From: Streptomyces sp. SID13726
GTDB lineage: Bacteria > Actinomycetota > Actinomycetes > Streptomycetales > Streptomycetaceae
Reading direction: 5' to 3'
NCBI RefSeq assembly: GCF_010548375.1
Contig: NZ_JAAGLY010000011.1
Span: 62,001-126,000 of the forward strand
DNA: 64,000 bases
Below, piece after piece: positions 24,143 through 32,135 of the stretch. Position 1 is the first letter of the stretch. Every line of letters begins with the position of its first letter. The notes beneath the pieces were generated by a model that saw only the letters and a list, made by a program, of their open reading frames with translations, was not told the DNA's origin and did not search any database. Made by a program: the position numbers and the translations under genes.

Positions 24143-25294
24143 TCATGCCGAGTCCGGCGCGCCGACCAGGTTCCGGTAGGCGCCGAGCACGAGTCCGTGG
24201 AAGTGGTGCACGCCGTGCTCGGAGAGTCCGGTTCCGGAGGGGTCGTAGACGATGCGGCCCTGGTCGAAGACAGGCGTCCGCATGCCGCGCTGCACGCTCT
24301 CGACGAGGGTGATGTCCTGCTGTTGCAGCACGTCGTCGATGTACTTCACGGACTCGGCCTCGGCGGGGGTGAGTTCGGCCGTCTCGAAGTAGAAGTCCCA
24401 GGTCTCCAGGGTCAGTTCGGGACCGGCGGGCTGGATCTGGAGGACCATGAAGTTGCCGCGCCCCGGGTAGCGCAGGAGGCAGGTGTTCGGCCACAGCCAC
24501 CACACCGCGTGCTGGTCGACCGTCGCGCCCGAGACGTCGTAGGCGGAGTTCTCGCCCTTGCCGGCCTCGGCGAAGTGGCTGGACCAGATGCCGTGGGTCC
24601 GGACGTCGTAGGTCCTCATGTCGACCAGGTCGACGAACTCCTTGTGCGCGATGTGGCAGTGGTAGCACTCCAGGAAGTTGTCGACGACGTTCTTCCAGTT
24701 GCTGCGCAGTTCGTACGTCAGGCGCTTGGCGTGCGTCAGTTCCGCGATGTCCGGGGCCCAGTGGGCGATCTCGGCCGCGAGGTCGGGGGCCTGGCGGGCG
24801 AGGGGTTCGGCGGCCGGGTCCAGGTTGACGTAGACGCAGCCGCCGAACTCCTCGACCGGGACGCGGTCCAGGCAGATCCGCGACTTGTCGAAGGTCGGCA
24901 TGGCGTCGGCGCGCCGGGCCGACCGCAGTTCGCCGGCGAGCGTGTAGGTCCAGGCGTGGTAGGGGCAGACGATGTTGCGTGTGGTGCCGGAACCCGAGAG
25001 CAGTTCATGGGCGCGGTGTTTGCAGACGTTGTAGAAGGCCCGCAGGGTTCCGTCGCGGTCCCGGACGACCGCGACCGGCATTCCGGCGACGGTCGCGGAC
25101 ACATAGCTGCCCGGTTCCCTGAGTTTCTCGACGTGACAGATCCATTGCCAGGTGCGCGCGAAGACGCCCTTCATCTCGGCGTCGAGCCATTTCGGGTCCA
25201 CGTAGGCCTCGGAGCGAAGCGACATGGAGAGCGCGGGATCTTCGTGATAGCCCGCGGCGATGCTGCGCACGTCATCGATCGTGACGGGAATCAT
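24143..25294 (-). CDS. Rieske non-haem iron oxygenase, alpha subunit
   Basis: A 383-residue oxygenase. The Rieske [2Fe-2S] cluster is held by Cys91, His93 (YNVCKHRAHELL), Cys110 and His113 (CPYHAWTY). The mononuclear iron site includes His212 and His217 in NFLECYHCHIAHKEF. The wording resembles the enzymes that demethylate glycine betaine or split carnitine/choline more than classic aromatic dioxygenases. No ferredoxin/reductase or beta subunit is nearby. A BetI-like TetR gene lies directly upstream, and a BetI-like box is at 25314-25329, just before the ATG. Confidence 0.87.
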   Translation of the reverse strand: MIPVTIDDVRSIAAGYHEDPALSMSLRSEAYVDPKWLDAEMKGVFARTWQWICHVEKLREPGSYVSATVAGMPVAVVRDRDGTLRAFYNVCKHRAHELLSGSGTTRNIVCPYHAWTYTLAGELRSARRADAMPTFDKSRICLDRVPVEEFGGCVYVNLDPAAEPLARQAPDLAAEIAHWAPDIAELTHAKRLTYELRSNWKNVVDNFLECYHCHIAHKEFVDLVDMRTYDVRTHGIWSSHFAEAGKGENSAYDVSGATVDQHAVWWLWPNTCLLRYPGRGNFMVLQIQPAGPELTLETWDFYFETAELTPAEAESVKYIDDVLQQQDITLVESVQRGMRTPVFDQGRIVYDPSGTGLSEHGVHHFHGLVLGAYRNLVGAPDSA

Positions 25295-25313
25295 GGCGCG
25301 AGATTACGGCCGA

Positions 25314-25329
25314 TTGGACGTTCGTTCAA
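25314..25329. promoter_or_regulatory. BetI-like operator TTGGACGTTCGTTCAA
   Basis: An imperfect 16-bp inverted repeat (12 of 16 positions symmetric) 19 bp upstream of the Rieske gene. It resembles the TTGgACGTTCAAT dyad recalled for BetI sites, and the neighbouring regulator is BetI-like. Confidence 0.6.
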
Positions 25330-25375
25330 CCCTGCCCGCCTTGATCCGCATGGCAGTTGCTCGGGTGCGGGTGCA

Positions 25376-25957
25376 CTACGGCGCCAGTGCGATCTCCTCG
25401 CAACGCGTCACCGCGCGCCGCAGCGAGGCCCGGTCCAGTCCGAGGAGCGCGGTGAGCCACATGCCGTTCTGGACGACGTCGATGTCGGCCGCGCGCCGAT
25501 TGCACTCCCGGCGGTCCAGGTCGGGCCGGGCGGCGTGGATGAGTTCGGCGAGACCGGAGCGGTAGCGCTTCTGTGCCGTGGTGTTGATCGCGGCGAAGTC
25601 CTCGTGGGCCTGGGCGAGGGACCACAGTTGCAGCCGTAGCGACAGATACTCCGTGGTCAGGAACTCCGGTGCCGCCACCCGCCGTAGCGCCGCGCGCAGT
25701 TGGCGTTCCGGCGACGCCCCGGGGCCCGGTCTGACGAGGGCGACGTCCTGCTCCTCGATGCAGCGCAGGGCGGCGGAGATCAGTCCGGTCTTGTCCTCGA
25801 AGTAGTAGTTGACCAGCCCGAGGGCGACACCGGCCTCGCGGGCGACGGCACGCATGCTGACGCCCGAAATACCGTGCCGGGAAAGGAGGGTGAGCACGGC
25901 GTCGAGGATGCGCTCCTGCCGGTCTTTCTCCGGGACTTCGACAGGGGGACGGGGCAT
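25376..25957 (-). CDS. TetR-family regulator, BetI-like
   Basis: A 193-residue regulator with HTH segment RQERILDAVLTLLSRHGISGVSMRAVAREAGVALGLVNYYFEDKTGLI. The LGLVNYYFEDKTGL wording and the C-terminal domain (WLTALLGLDRASLRRAVTRCEEIA) are like BetI/TetR_C_6 regulators, which sense choline or related amines. The start at 25957 has only a weak ribosome site. It is upstream of, and in the same direction as, the Rieske oxygenase with an 81-bp gap that holds a BetI-like box. It probably represses that gene. Confidence 0.85.
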   Translation of the reverse strand: MPRPPVEVPEKDRQERILDAVLTLLSRHGISGVSMRAVAREAGVALGLVNYYFEDKTGLISAALRCIEEQDVALVRPGPGASPERQLRAALRRVAAPEFLTTEYLSLRLQLWSLAQAHEDFAAINTTAQKRYRSGLAELIHAARPDLDRRECNRRAADIDVVQNGMWLTALLGLDRASLRRAVTRCEEIALAP

Positions 25958-26077
25958 CACGGCAGCATAGCCGGAGGGCTGTGTCGCCCTGGGGGCACCA
26001 TCCGCTCCCCTCCCTCGCCCGGCGGCACGGAGGGAACCGTTCCGGCGCCGTGGGACATCTGGCCCGGCGTGGGTCTG

Positions 26078-26536
26078 ATGATGTTGTTCCTCGGGTTGAT
26101 GTTCATGGGGGCGTGGGCGGCGGCCGGCGGCGCGCTGGTGTACTCCGCCATCACTTTGGCGCGCGTCTGGCCGGCGGACTGGATGCGCCGTGCCGGGAGC
26201 CCGGCCGTACGGCTGCTGATGCCGACGCCCGCGTACCTGCGCTTCGACAAGTCCCTCGCGGTGGCGGCCCTCCTGGCCGACCTGTGGCTGGTGTCGACCG
26301 CCGTCGTGTTCGGGTCGGACGGCATCTTCACCGAGGACTGGATGGGCTACCCCGGCATGATGGATCCCAACGGACAGGGCTACCAGGCGGGAGTGGTCAG
26401 CGCCCTCCGCGCGACGGCGTGGTGGACCTTCGGGATCGCGGCGCTGGGCCGCTGCTGGATCACGGCCGGCGTCCAGGTGTGCGTCCTGCCGCTGGCGGCG
26501 TGGTGGATCGGATCGTTCGACACCTACTACAACTGA
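26078..26536 (+). CDS. hypothetical membrane protein
   Basis: About 152 residues with hydrophobic segments near residues 1-30 (MMLFLGLMFMGAWAAAGGALVYSA), 60-80 and 110-150. The ATG at 26078 is used; an in-frame GTG at 26069 is equally possible, and neither has a clear ribosome site. A soluble loop (GSDGIFTEDWMGYPGMMDPNGQGY) joins two helices. There is no recognised family. It starts divergently from the TetR gene and is followed by the winged-helix/ABC operon. Confidence 0.55.
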   Translation: MMLFLGLMFMGAWAAAGGALVYSAITLARVWPADWMRRAGSPAVRLLMPTPAYLRFDKSLAVAALLADLWLVSTAVVFGSDGIFTEDWMGYPGMMDPNGQGYQAGVVSALRATAWWTFGIAALGRCWITAGVQVCVLPLAAWWIGSFDTYYN

Positions 26537-26573
26537 CGCCCGGCGCGCGCTCCAGCCGCCCACTTGCCTGCCA

Positions 26574-26607
26574 GGAAAGTCAAAGATAACTTTCCCAGTA
26601 GGAAAGT
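26574..26607. promoter_or_regulatory. three GGAAAGT half-sites, likely winged-helix operator
   Basis: GGAAAGT (26574-26580), its complement ACTTTCC (26589-26595) and GGAAAGT again (26601-26607) form two overlapping inverted repeats. They sit 26 bp before the first gene of the membrane-protein/regulator/ABC operon. They probably bind the regulator at 27136-27489. Confidence 0.75.
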
Positions 26608-26632
26608 GAAGCAGCGACGGAGGGGCGAGCCC

Positions 26633-27139
26633 GTGGGCACACCGGTGGATGCCGAACAGGCATGGCGGGATCTGCAACGCATCCGGGTTCCGCAGGAGCG
26701 GGTGTACGACGAGGTCGAGCGGTCCGCCGCGGGCGGCTGGGGCACCACCTGGGCGACGGCCACGCTGATGTGGCTCTTCCTGGCCGGCCTGGGCCTCGAC
26801 CTGCCCGGATGGGGCGTGGCCCTGGCCATCGCGGGGTACGCCGCGCTGCTCGGCGCCCTCGCCGTGCTCCAGAACCGCCGGAGCCGGGTACGGCTGCACC
26901 ACACCCGCGTCACCCGGCGGATGCTCGGCACCTTCGTCGCGGGGGCGTTGGTGGTCGGCACGACGACCCTGCTGTCCGGACGGCTGCTCGATTCGCTGGA
27001 GCCGATGTCCGCCGGCCTGCTCCAGGCCACCGTCTCGGCTGCGGTGTTCGTGCTGTTCGTGGGGCCGTCAAGCCGCTGGGCGGCCAGGTCGGCGCGGCGC
27101 GGCGCGGCGGACACGGGAGCGGCGGAGGCGGGCCGATGA
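26633..27139 (+). CDS. membrane protein, first gene of an ABC operon
   Basis: A 168-residue protein from GTG 26633, with GGAGGGG 8 nt upstream. The first ~45 residues are soluble (AEQAWRDLQRIRVPQERVYDEVERS). Four hydrophobic helices follow, at about 47-65, 68-82, 100-116 and 128-145. The pattern is common for small membrane proteins next to PF13601-type regulators in Streptomyces. Its stop overlaps the regulator start (ATGA), so the genes are coupled. Function unknown; it may be an accessory of the ABC exporter. Confidence 0.75.
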   Translation: MGTPVDAEQAWRDLQRIRVPQERVYDEVERSAAGGWGTTWATATLMWLFLAGLGLDLPGWGVALAIAGYAALLGALAVLQNRRSRVRLHHTRVTRRMLGTFVAGALVVGTTTLLSGRLLDSLEPMSAGLLQATVSAAVFVLFVGPSSRWAARSARRGAADTGAAEAGR

Positions 27140-27489
27140 GCACCCCCGCCGGTTTCGACGAACTGATCCATCCCGCCACCCGCCTCTCGGTGGTCGCGCT
27201 GCTCGCCGCGACGGAATGGGCGGACTTCGCGTTCGTCCGCGACAGCCTCTCGCTCAGCGACTCCGCGCTCTCCAAGCAGTTGCACACCCTGGAGGAGGCC
27301 GGATACCTGGAGCTCCAGAAGGAGGGCGGCGGCCGAAAGCGGCGCACGAAGGTGCGTCTGACGGACCGCGGCCGTACCGCCTTCGAAGGCCACGTCGCGG
27401 CACTCCGGGCGATCGTCGAGGGCGCCGGTCCCTCCGCGACGACCGCAACCACGCCACAACAGCCCCGCCCGGCGGGAGCAGGACGATGA
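27136..27489 (+). CDS. winged-helix transcriptional regulator (HTH_34 type)
   Basis: A 117-residue DNA-binding protein starting STPAGFDELIHPATRLSVVALLAATEWADFAFVRD. The recognition region is LSLSDSALSKQLHTLEEAGYLELQKEGGGRKRRTKVRLTDRG, the winged-helix pattern of PF13601. Such regulators sit in operons of small membrane proteins and exporters. It is coupled on both sides by ATGA overlaps. The GGAAAGT half-sites before the operon (26574-26607) are the likely target, giving autorepression. Confidence 0.88.
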   Translation: MSTPAGFDELIHPATRLSVVALLAATEWADFAFVRDSLSLSDSALSKQLHTLEEAGYLELQKEGGGRKRRTKVRLTDRGRTAFEGHVAALRAIVEGAGPSATTATTPQQPRPAGAGR

Positions 27490-28397
27490 CACCGAACCGC
27501 ATGCCCGCCCAACCCGTCGTCCACGTACGCGACTTGACCATGGCGTACGGCGGTCTCGACGTCCTGCACGGGGTCGACCTGGATATCCACCGCGGAGAGG
27601 TCTTCGCGCTGCTGGGTCCCAACGGTGCCGGGAAGACCACCACGGTCGAGATCCTGGAGGGTTTCCGACGGCGTTCCGGTGGCGAGGCGAGCGTCCTCGG
27701 CACGGACCCGGAGCGGGGCGACGACGCCTGGCGCGGCCGGATCGGGCTGGTCCTGCAGTCCTGGCGGGACCATCGCCGCTGGCGGGTCGCCGAGTTGCTG
27801 ACCCATTTCGCCATGTACTACCCCGATCCGCGCGACCCGGCCGAACTGCTGTCCCTGGTGGGCCTGACCGACCAGTCCGGCCGTCGGGTGGACCGGCTGT
27901 CCGGCGGGCAGCGCAGGCGGCTGGACGTCGCGCTCGGCATCGTCGGACGCCCCGAACTCCTCTTCCTGGACGAGCCGACGACCGGCTTCGACCCGGAGGC
28001 GCGCCACGAATTCCACGTCCTGGTCGAGCGGTTGGCCCATGACGAGGGCGTCACCGTCCTGCTCACCACCCACGATCTGGCGGAGGCCGAGCGGCTCGCC
28101 GACCGGATCGCCATGCTGGTCGGCGGCCGTATCCGGGCCTCCGGCACGCCTGCGGATCTGGCCCGGCGGGCCGCCGCCCGGGCCGAGGTGCGCTGGACGG
28201 CCGACGACGGCACGCCCCGCCGCGAACGCACAGAGGACCCCTCACGGCTGGTCTGGGAACTCCACCGACGCGCGGACGGTCCGATACCCGACCTGGAGGT
28301 CCGCCGCCCGACGCTGGAGGACACCTATCTGCACATGGTGCACCAGGAGACCGACGGCACGGACGGGGCCGTGGACGAGGAGGTCGAGGCAGCGTGA
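27486..28397 (+). CDS. ABC exporter ATP-binding protein
   Basis: A 303-residue ATPase of the ABC-2 type. It has Walker A GPNGAGKTT (~44-52), Q-loop VLQSWRDHRRWRVAE, signature RLSGGQRRRLDVALG, Walker B LLFLDEPTTGFDPEARH and H-loop LLTTHDLAEAERLADR. The C-terminal ~70 residues (TPADLARRAAARAEVRW...LEVRRPTLEDTYLHMV) are the regulatory tail common in drug and polysaccharide exporters. The adjacent permease overlaps by GTGA. A small-molecule export or resistance role is inferred. Confidence 0.92.
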   Translation: MTPNRMPAQPVVHVRDLTMAYGGLDVLHGVDLDIHRGEVFALLGPNGAGKTTTVEILEGFRRRSGGEASVLGTDPERGDDAWRGRIGLVLQSWRDHRRWRVAELLTHFAMYYPDPRDPAELLSLVGLTDQSGRRVDRLSGGQRRRLDVALGIVGRPELLFLDEPTTGFDPEARHEFHVLVERLAHDEGVTVLLTTHDLAEAERLADRIAMLVGGRIRASGTPADLARRAAARAEVRWTADDGTPRRERTEDPSRLVWELHRRADGPIPDLEVRRPTLEDTYLHMVHQETDGTDGAVDEEVEAA

Positions 28398-29260
28398 ACA
28401 GGGCACTCATGACGCACAGTTGGCGTGCCGGGCTCCAGCGCGGCGGCATCGAGCTGCGGCACCTCCTGCGCAACGGCAAGGAGTTGTCCGGTCATCTGAC
28501 CAACGTGGTCGTCGCGCTGCTCGTCGCCGGTTACGTCAGCGACGAGGTGCCCGGCACCCGGACCCCCATGTCCCATCTGGTGCTGGCGGGCTTCGCCGCC
28601 TATCTGCTTTTCCAGATCGGGCTGATCAGCCTCCCGCAGATCCTGGTGACCGAACGGGAGGAAGGCACCCTGCTGCGACTGCGCGCCACACCCGGCGGGA
28701 TCCCGGCCTACCTCGTCGCCAAGTGCCTACTGGTGACCGTGGTGGCGGTCGGCACCCTGGCACTGCTCCTGGGAGCCGCTGCCCTCCTGGTGGACGGACC
28801 GCTGCCGCACGGGCCCGGCGACTGGCTGACCCTGCTGTGGGTCACGACGCTCGGACTGCTCGCCGTCGTCCCGCTGGGAGCGGCCGTCGGAGCGGTACTG
28901 CCCAACCCCCGCGAGGCGTTGGCGTTGCTCATGCTGCCGACGATGGGGCTGCTGTTCATCTCCGGGACGGTGTACCCGATCACCTCGCTGCCCGTGCCGG
29001 TCCAGCAGGTGGCCGCGGTCTTCCCGCTCAAGTGGACGGCCCAGGGGCTGCGTTCGGCACTGCTCCCCGACACGGCACGGACCGCCGAGGCCGCCGGCTC
29101 CTGGGAACTCCCCATGGTCGCCCTGGTCCTGACCGCCTGGACGGTCCTCGGTTTCCTCCTCGCCGTACCCCTCCTGCGCCGCGCCGCCCGCCGCGAGTCC
29201 GGCTCCCGTCTGTCCGCGCGACAGCGCAGGGCGGTCGAGAGCGGCGCACCGCCGATGTGA
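28394..29260 (+). CDS. ABC-2 type exporter permease
   Basis: A 288-residue membrane protein from GTG 28394, with six predicted helices. It has the ABC-2 element RGGIELRHLLRNGKELSGHL near the N-terminus, LVTEREEGTLLRLRATPGG in the middle and the conserved GTVYPITSLPVPVQQVAAVFPLKW. It works with the ATPase encoded just upstream, closing the operon that begins at 26633. The substrate is unknown. Confidence 0.9.
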   Translation: MNRALMTHSWRAGLQRGGIELRHLLRNGKELSGHLTNVVVALLVAGYVSDEVPGTRTPMSHLVLAGFAAYLLFQIGLISLPQILVTEREEGTLLRLRATPGGIPAYLVAKCLLVTVVAVGTLALLLGAAALLVDGPLPHGPGDWLTLLWVTTLGLLAVVPLGAAVGAVLPNPREALALLMLPTMGLLFISGTVYPITSLPVPVQQVAAVFPLKWTAQGLRSALLPDTARTAEAAGSWELPMVALVLTAWTVLGFLLAVPLLRRAARRESGSRLSARQRRAVESGAPPM

Positions 29261-29352
29261 GTGGCCGCACAAAGGCCCGTCACGCAGGCATATTTCGCTG
29301 GCCCCGCCATGACGGCGGCACATAAGGTCACCGCGTCCCAGGAGGTGAGGCC

Positions 29353-29967
29353 GTGAGCACTTACGGCACGATGTTGATTCCCCTGCCGCTCGAAGAAGCG
29401 GCTCCCGTCCTGCGCGAGGTCTGCGCGTCCGGCTACGCGATCTCCGCCGGACCGGGCTTCTGCCTCCTGCATCCGGACCGGTTCACCGACGACAACGGCG
29501 TCTTCGAACTCGCCGGGCCCGTCAGTGCCCGGTTGCCCGTTCCGGTCCTGGCCACCTTCCAGTACGACGGAAACTGGCTGAAGTTGGAGGTCTGGCGCGA
29601 CGGCGTGCGCGCCCACCGCTACGAATCCGACCCGGACCGGGACGACCAGACGGACAGCGGGCCCGAGGGCGCGGAGCCGGCCGCGTTCCTGGACTTCGCC
29701 GCCGGCCCCGTGGACCACCACCGCCTGGCCTCCGCACTCGCGGACATCCCGACCGACCCACGGGACATGGATGTCGACGGCGATCCGGGCTACGTCTGGG
29801 CCCAGGCCCTGCACTGGGACGTACTGGGCGCACTCGGCCACCCCGACCAGGTGATCCGGCGCGCGCAGTGGGACCACTGCCACATGCGCCGCGATCCGCA
29901 GCTGTACGGGAAGGCACTGGACGGCACCGCGCTCGTAGTCCTGGGCGTGTCCGAACCCCTGTCCTGA
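29353..29967 (+). CDS. hypothetical protein
   Basis: A 204-residue acidic soluble protein from GTG 29353, with GGAGG well placed before it. It alternates beta strands and loops (TMLIPLPLEEAAPVLREV, LATFQYDGNWLKLEVWRDG) and has an aspartate-rich stretch (YESDPDRDDQTDSGPEGAE) that looks like a flexible loop. The last part is helical with WDHCHMRRDPQLYG. I recognise no family. It lies 92 bp after the ABC operon and may be independent. Confidence 0.6.
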   Translation: MSTYGTMLIPLPLEEAAPVLREVCASGYAISAGPGFCLLHPDRFTDDNGVFELAGPVSARLPVPVLATFQYDGNWLKLEVWRDGVRAHRYESDPDRDDQTDSGPEGAEPAAFLDFAAGPVDHHRLASALADIPTDPRDMDVDGDPGYVWAQALHWDVLGALGHPDQVIRRAQWDHCHMRRDPQLYGKALDGTALVVLGVSEPLS

Positions 29968-30039
29968 GACCGGGAGTTCCAGCGGGCGGACCTCCCGGGT
30001 CCCGGGACCCGGACGGGGGTGCGGCGCCTCGGGCTCAGG

Positions 30040-30147
30040 TCACACCCAGCGGCCGTCCGCCGTCTTCGTCATACCGCTGAGGGCGATGGCGGTGGTGAGG
30101 GTGCCGGTCTTGGCCATGACCTTTCCGACCGCGCGGGTGACGACGAT
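30040..30147 (-). pseudogene. remnant of an S13-family D-Ala-D-Ala carboxypeptidase
   Basis: About 34 codons end in a stop at 30040-30042 and read ...KVMAKTGTLTTAIALSGMTKTADGRWV. The KTGTL...ALSG...TADGR pattern is the KTG box and its following strand of DacB-type peptidases. Upstream sequence does not keep the SxxK or SxN motifs in frame, and the usual ~60 residues after KTG are missing, so only a fragment remains. The rest of the 29968-30302 spacer shows no other gene. Confidence 0.6.
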
Positions 30148-30302
30148 CCCCGGAAGGTGCGGGCGCTGTTCACCCACCTGGGGGACGATGCGCTGGCGCA
30201 CTTGCGGCGGTGAGGGACGAATCCTCGCGATGCCAGAGGGCGTGAACGCTGTGCATAGTGAGTGCTGCGTCCCCGGGCGGACGCGTACGGAGGGGGAGAC
30301 TC

Positions 30303-30827
30303 GTGGTGCGCTACGTTCACCACCAACTGATGACTGTGGTTGAGGTAGGGGCCGCCGTGGCCGTCTCCGCGCCTGTCGCCTTCGGCGTGCGTGGACTGCC
30401 GCAGCTCGACAGCGCCAAGGTGGCTGCCCTGCTGTACTTGGCAGGGGCCAGCGCCTTCTTCGGTCTGCTGGCGGTCTCGACCCGGTTGAACTGGCTGGGC
30501 GGCGAGAAGGGGGATTTCGAGAGTGCCGTCCCGCTGACTGCCCCCGAGGCGATACTGCCCTCGCCACGTAAGTCCCTGCTCCGAAGCTTCGACGTGGCGT
30601 TCGTCGTCATCGTCACCCTGCCCTCCCTGGCCTTCGGACTGCTCTGGAGCCCCTGGGGCATCGGTTGGCTGGTCTTCTTCGTGCCGGAGCGGATCGTCAA
30701 GGGCGTGTACGCGCTCCTGTGGGAGCGGCGCCACGACGTACTCCTATGGCGTGGCTCGGTAGCGGAACAACCCCTGGGCAAGGGCCAGTTCCTCTACTCC
30801 TCACCGCGGACCGCGATGCCCGGATGA
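30303..30827 (+). CDS. hypothetical membrane protein
   Basis: A 174-residue protein from GTG 30303 (GTG 30306 also possible), after GGAGGGGGAG. It has four hydrophobic stretches, at about residues 9-28 (TVVEVGAAVAVSAPVAFGV), 37-56, 93-114 and 118-140, and a short polar C-terminal tail. No conserved functional motif is visible. It stands alone between a peptidase remnant and the XRE regulator; function unknown. Confidence 0.6.
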   Translation: MVRYVHHQLMTVVEVGAAVAVSAPVAFGVRGLPQLDSAKVAALLYLAGASAFFGLLAVSTRLNWLGGEKGDFESAVPLTAPEAILPSPRKSLLRSFDVAFVVIVTLPSLAFGLLWSPWGIGWLVFFVPERIVKGVYALLWERRHDVLLWRGSVAEQPLGKGQFLYSSPRTAMPG

Positions 30828-31063
30828 CGGCGCGCTGTGCGTCGTCGCGCCCCGTCCGGCGGTACGTCCAGATCATGACCGACCGCCGTGCGTATCCGAG
30901 GGTGAGGAGTTGGGGGCGGCCGATCAGCCGGGGAAGTGAAGCAGGGCTCTTTCGTCGAGGTCGGGCTCGTTACGTCTGAGGGTGGGCCGCGGAGAAGGCA
31001 CGGGTCATGAACTTGCGGCACAGCCGGGGGCGTCGAGGACGTCGTAGACCTGTCCCGGCGGTC

Positions 31064-31951
31064 TCAGTTCGCGCCGCTGGACGTCGCCGTCCTGTCGAGA
31101 ACAGGGGGCTCAGCCTGGAGCCGGCGAAATGCGGGCGCGTGGGGTGCGGCGGGGGCCAGGGTGTAAGTGACGATGGTCAACCCGGGGTCCGCGGGGACCT
31201 CGAGGGCGTCGTAGTCGAGGTCGAGATCGCCGACGGCGGTGTGGTGGAAGTGCTGCTGTCCGCTGCGGTAGTACTCGACGTCGTGCGCGTCCCAACGCAT
31301 CGCGAACTCGGGGCTGTGGGTGACGAGTTCGTCGATGAGGTCGGCCAGGTCAGTGTTGCCGGGTGTGCGGGCGGCTTCGGTGCGCAGGCTGCCGACGGCG
31401 GCATGGGCGATCTGCTCCCAGTCGCGGTAGAAGCGGCGGGCACGCGGGTCGCAGAAGACGAAGCGGGCAAGGTTGGGCGGCTGCTCGGTGGTGTCGAGCG
31501 CGTCCTGGTACAGGGCGCGGGCGAGCTGGTTGGTGGCGAGCACATCCAGGTGGGCGTTGCGGGCGAAGGCGGCGGCGCCGGTCATCGCGTCGAGGATCTG
31601 CTGAATGCTGTCGCGGACGTGCGAGGTGCCGCCGTCGCGGTCAGGGGCGCGGTGCGGGGAGCCGGCGGCGCGGACGAGGGCAGCCAGATGGGCGCGTTCG
31701 ACGTCGTCGAGTTGGAGGGCGGTGGCGAGGCTGTCGAGGATCTCGTCGGAGACGCCGCCGACGTTGCCGCGTTCCAGGCGGGTGTAGTACTCGACGCTGA
31801 TCGCGGCGAGCTGCGCGACCTCCGAGCGTCGCAGACCGCTGACCTGACGGCGCCCGCCGAAGTCCGGCAGACCGGCCTGCCGCGGGGTGAGACGGGCACG
31901 GCGGCTGGTGAGGAAGTGGCGGATGTCCTCACGGACGGTGTCGGCTGGCAC
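31064..31951 (-). CDS. XRE-family regulator with MmyB-like ligand domain
   Basis: A 295-residue regulator from GTG 31951; GTG 31969 is an alternative. The XRE helix-turn-helix spans ~25-90 (GRRQVSGLRRSEVAQLAAISVEYYTRLERGNVGGVSDEIL). The C-terminal MmyB-like domain contains LDVLATNQLARALYQ, NLARFVFCDPRARRFYRDWE and LTIVTYTLAPAAPH. In Streptomyces these proteins usually control a neighbouring dehydrogenase or pump gene. Here the MFS exporter starts divergently at 32136, so that is the likely target. Confidence 0.88.
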   Translation of the reverse strand: MPADTVREDIRHFLTSRRARLTPRQAGLPDFGGRRQVSGLRRSEVAQLAAISVEYYTRLERGNVGGVSDEILDSLATALQLDDVERAHLAALVRAAGSPHRAPDRDGGTSHVRDSIQQILDAMTGAAAFARNAHLDVLATNQLARALYQDALDTTEQPPNLARFVFCDPRARRFYRDWEQIAHAAVGSLRTEAARTPGNTDLADLIDELVTHSPEFAMRWDAHDVEYYRSGQQHFHHTAVGDLDLDYDALEVPADPGLTIVTYTLAPAAPHAPAFRRLQAEPPVLDRTATSSGAN

Positions 31952-32086
31952 GCCTTCAGCGTAGGACACGGCCTCCGTCGGAGGGTCCCTGCCAGTGCCC
32001 CTCCTGACAAGGACTCCCTGTTCAGATGAGGTGCGTGGTTCTGTGAAGAGGTGACCGGGCCGCCATGGCCGACACCGTTCCTCACC

Positions 32087-32122
32087 CTGAGAACCCTCAG
32101 AACCCTGAGAACCCTGAAAAGG
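32087..32122. repeat. four 9-bp tandem repeats before the MFS gene
   Basis: CTGAGAACC, CTCAGAACC, CTGAGAACC and CTGAAAAGG follow one another in the 5' leader of the MFS gene. The last unit includes AAAAGG, which may serve as part of the ribosome site 13-14 nt before the ATG. Confidence 0.75.
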
Positions 32123-32135
32123 ATCACAGACCGTC

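Noticed and set aside
30828..31063. Short frames between the membrane protein and the XRE regulator.
   Set aside because: They have no start with a ribosome site, no conserved motif and poor composition; nothing can be supported.
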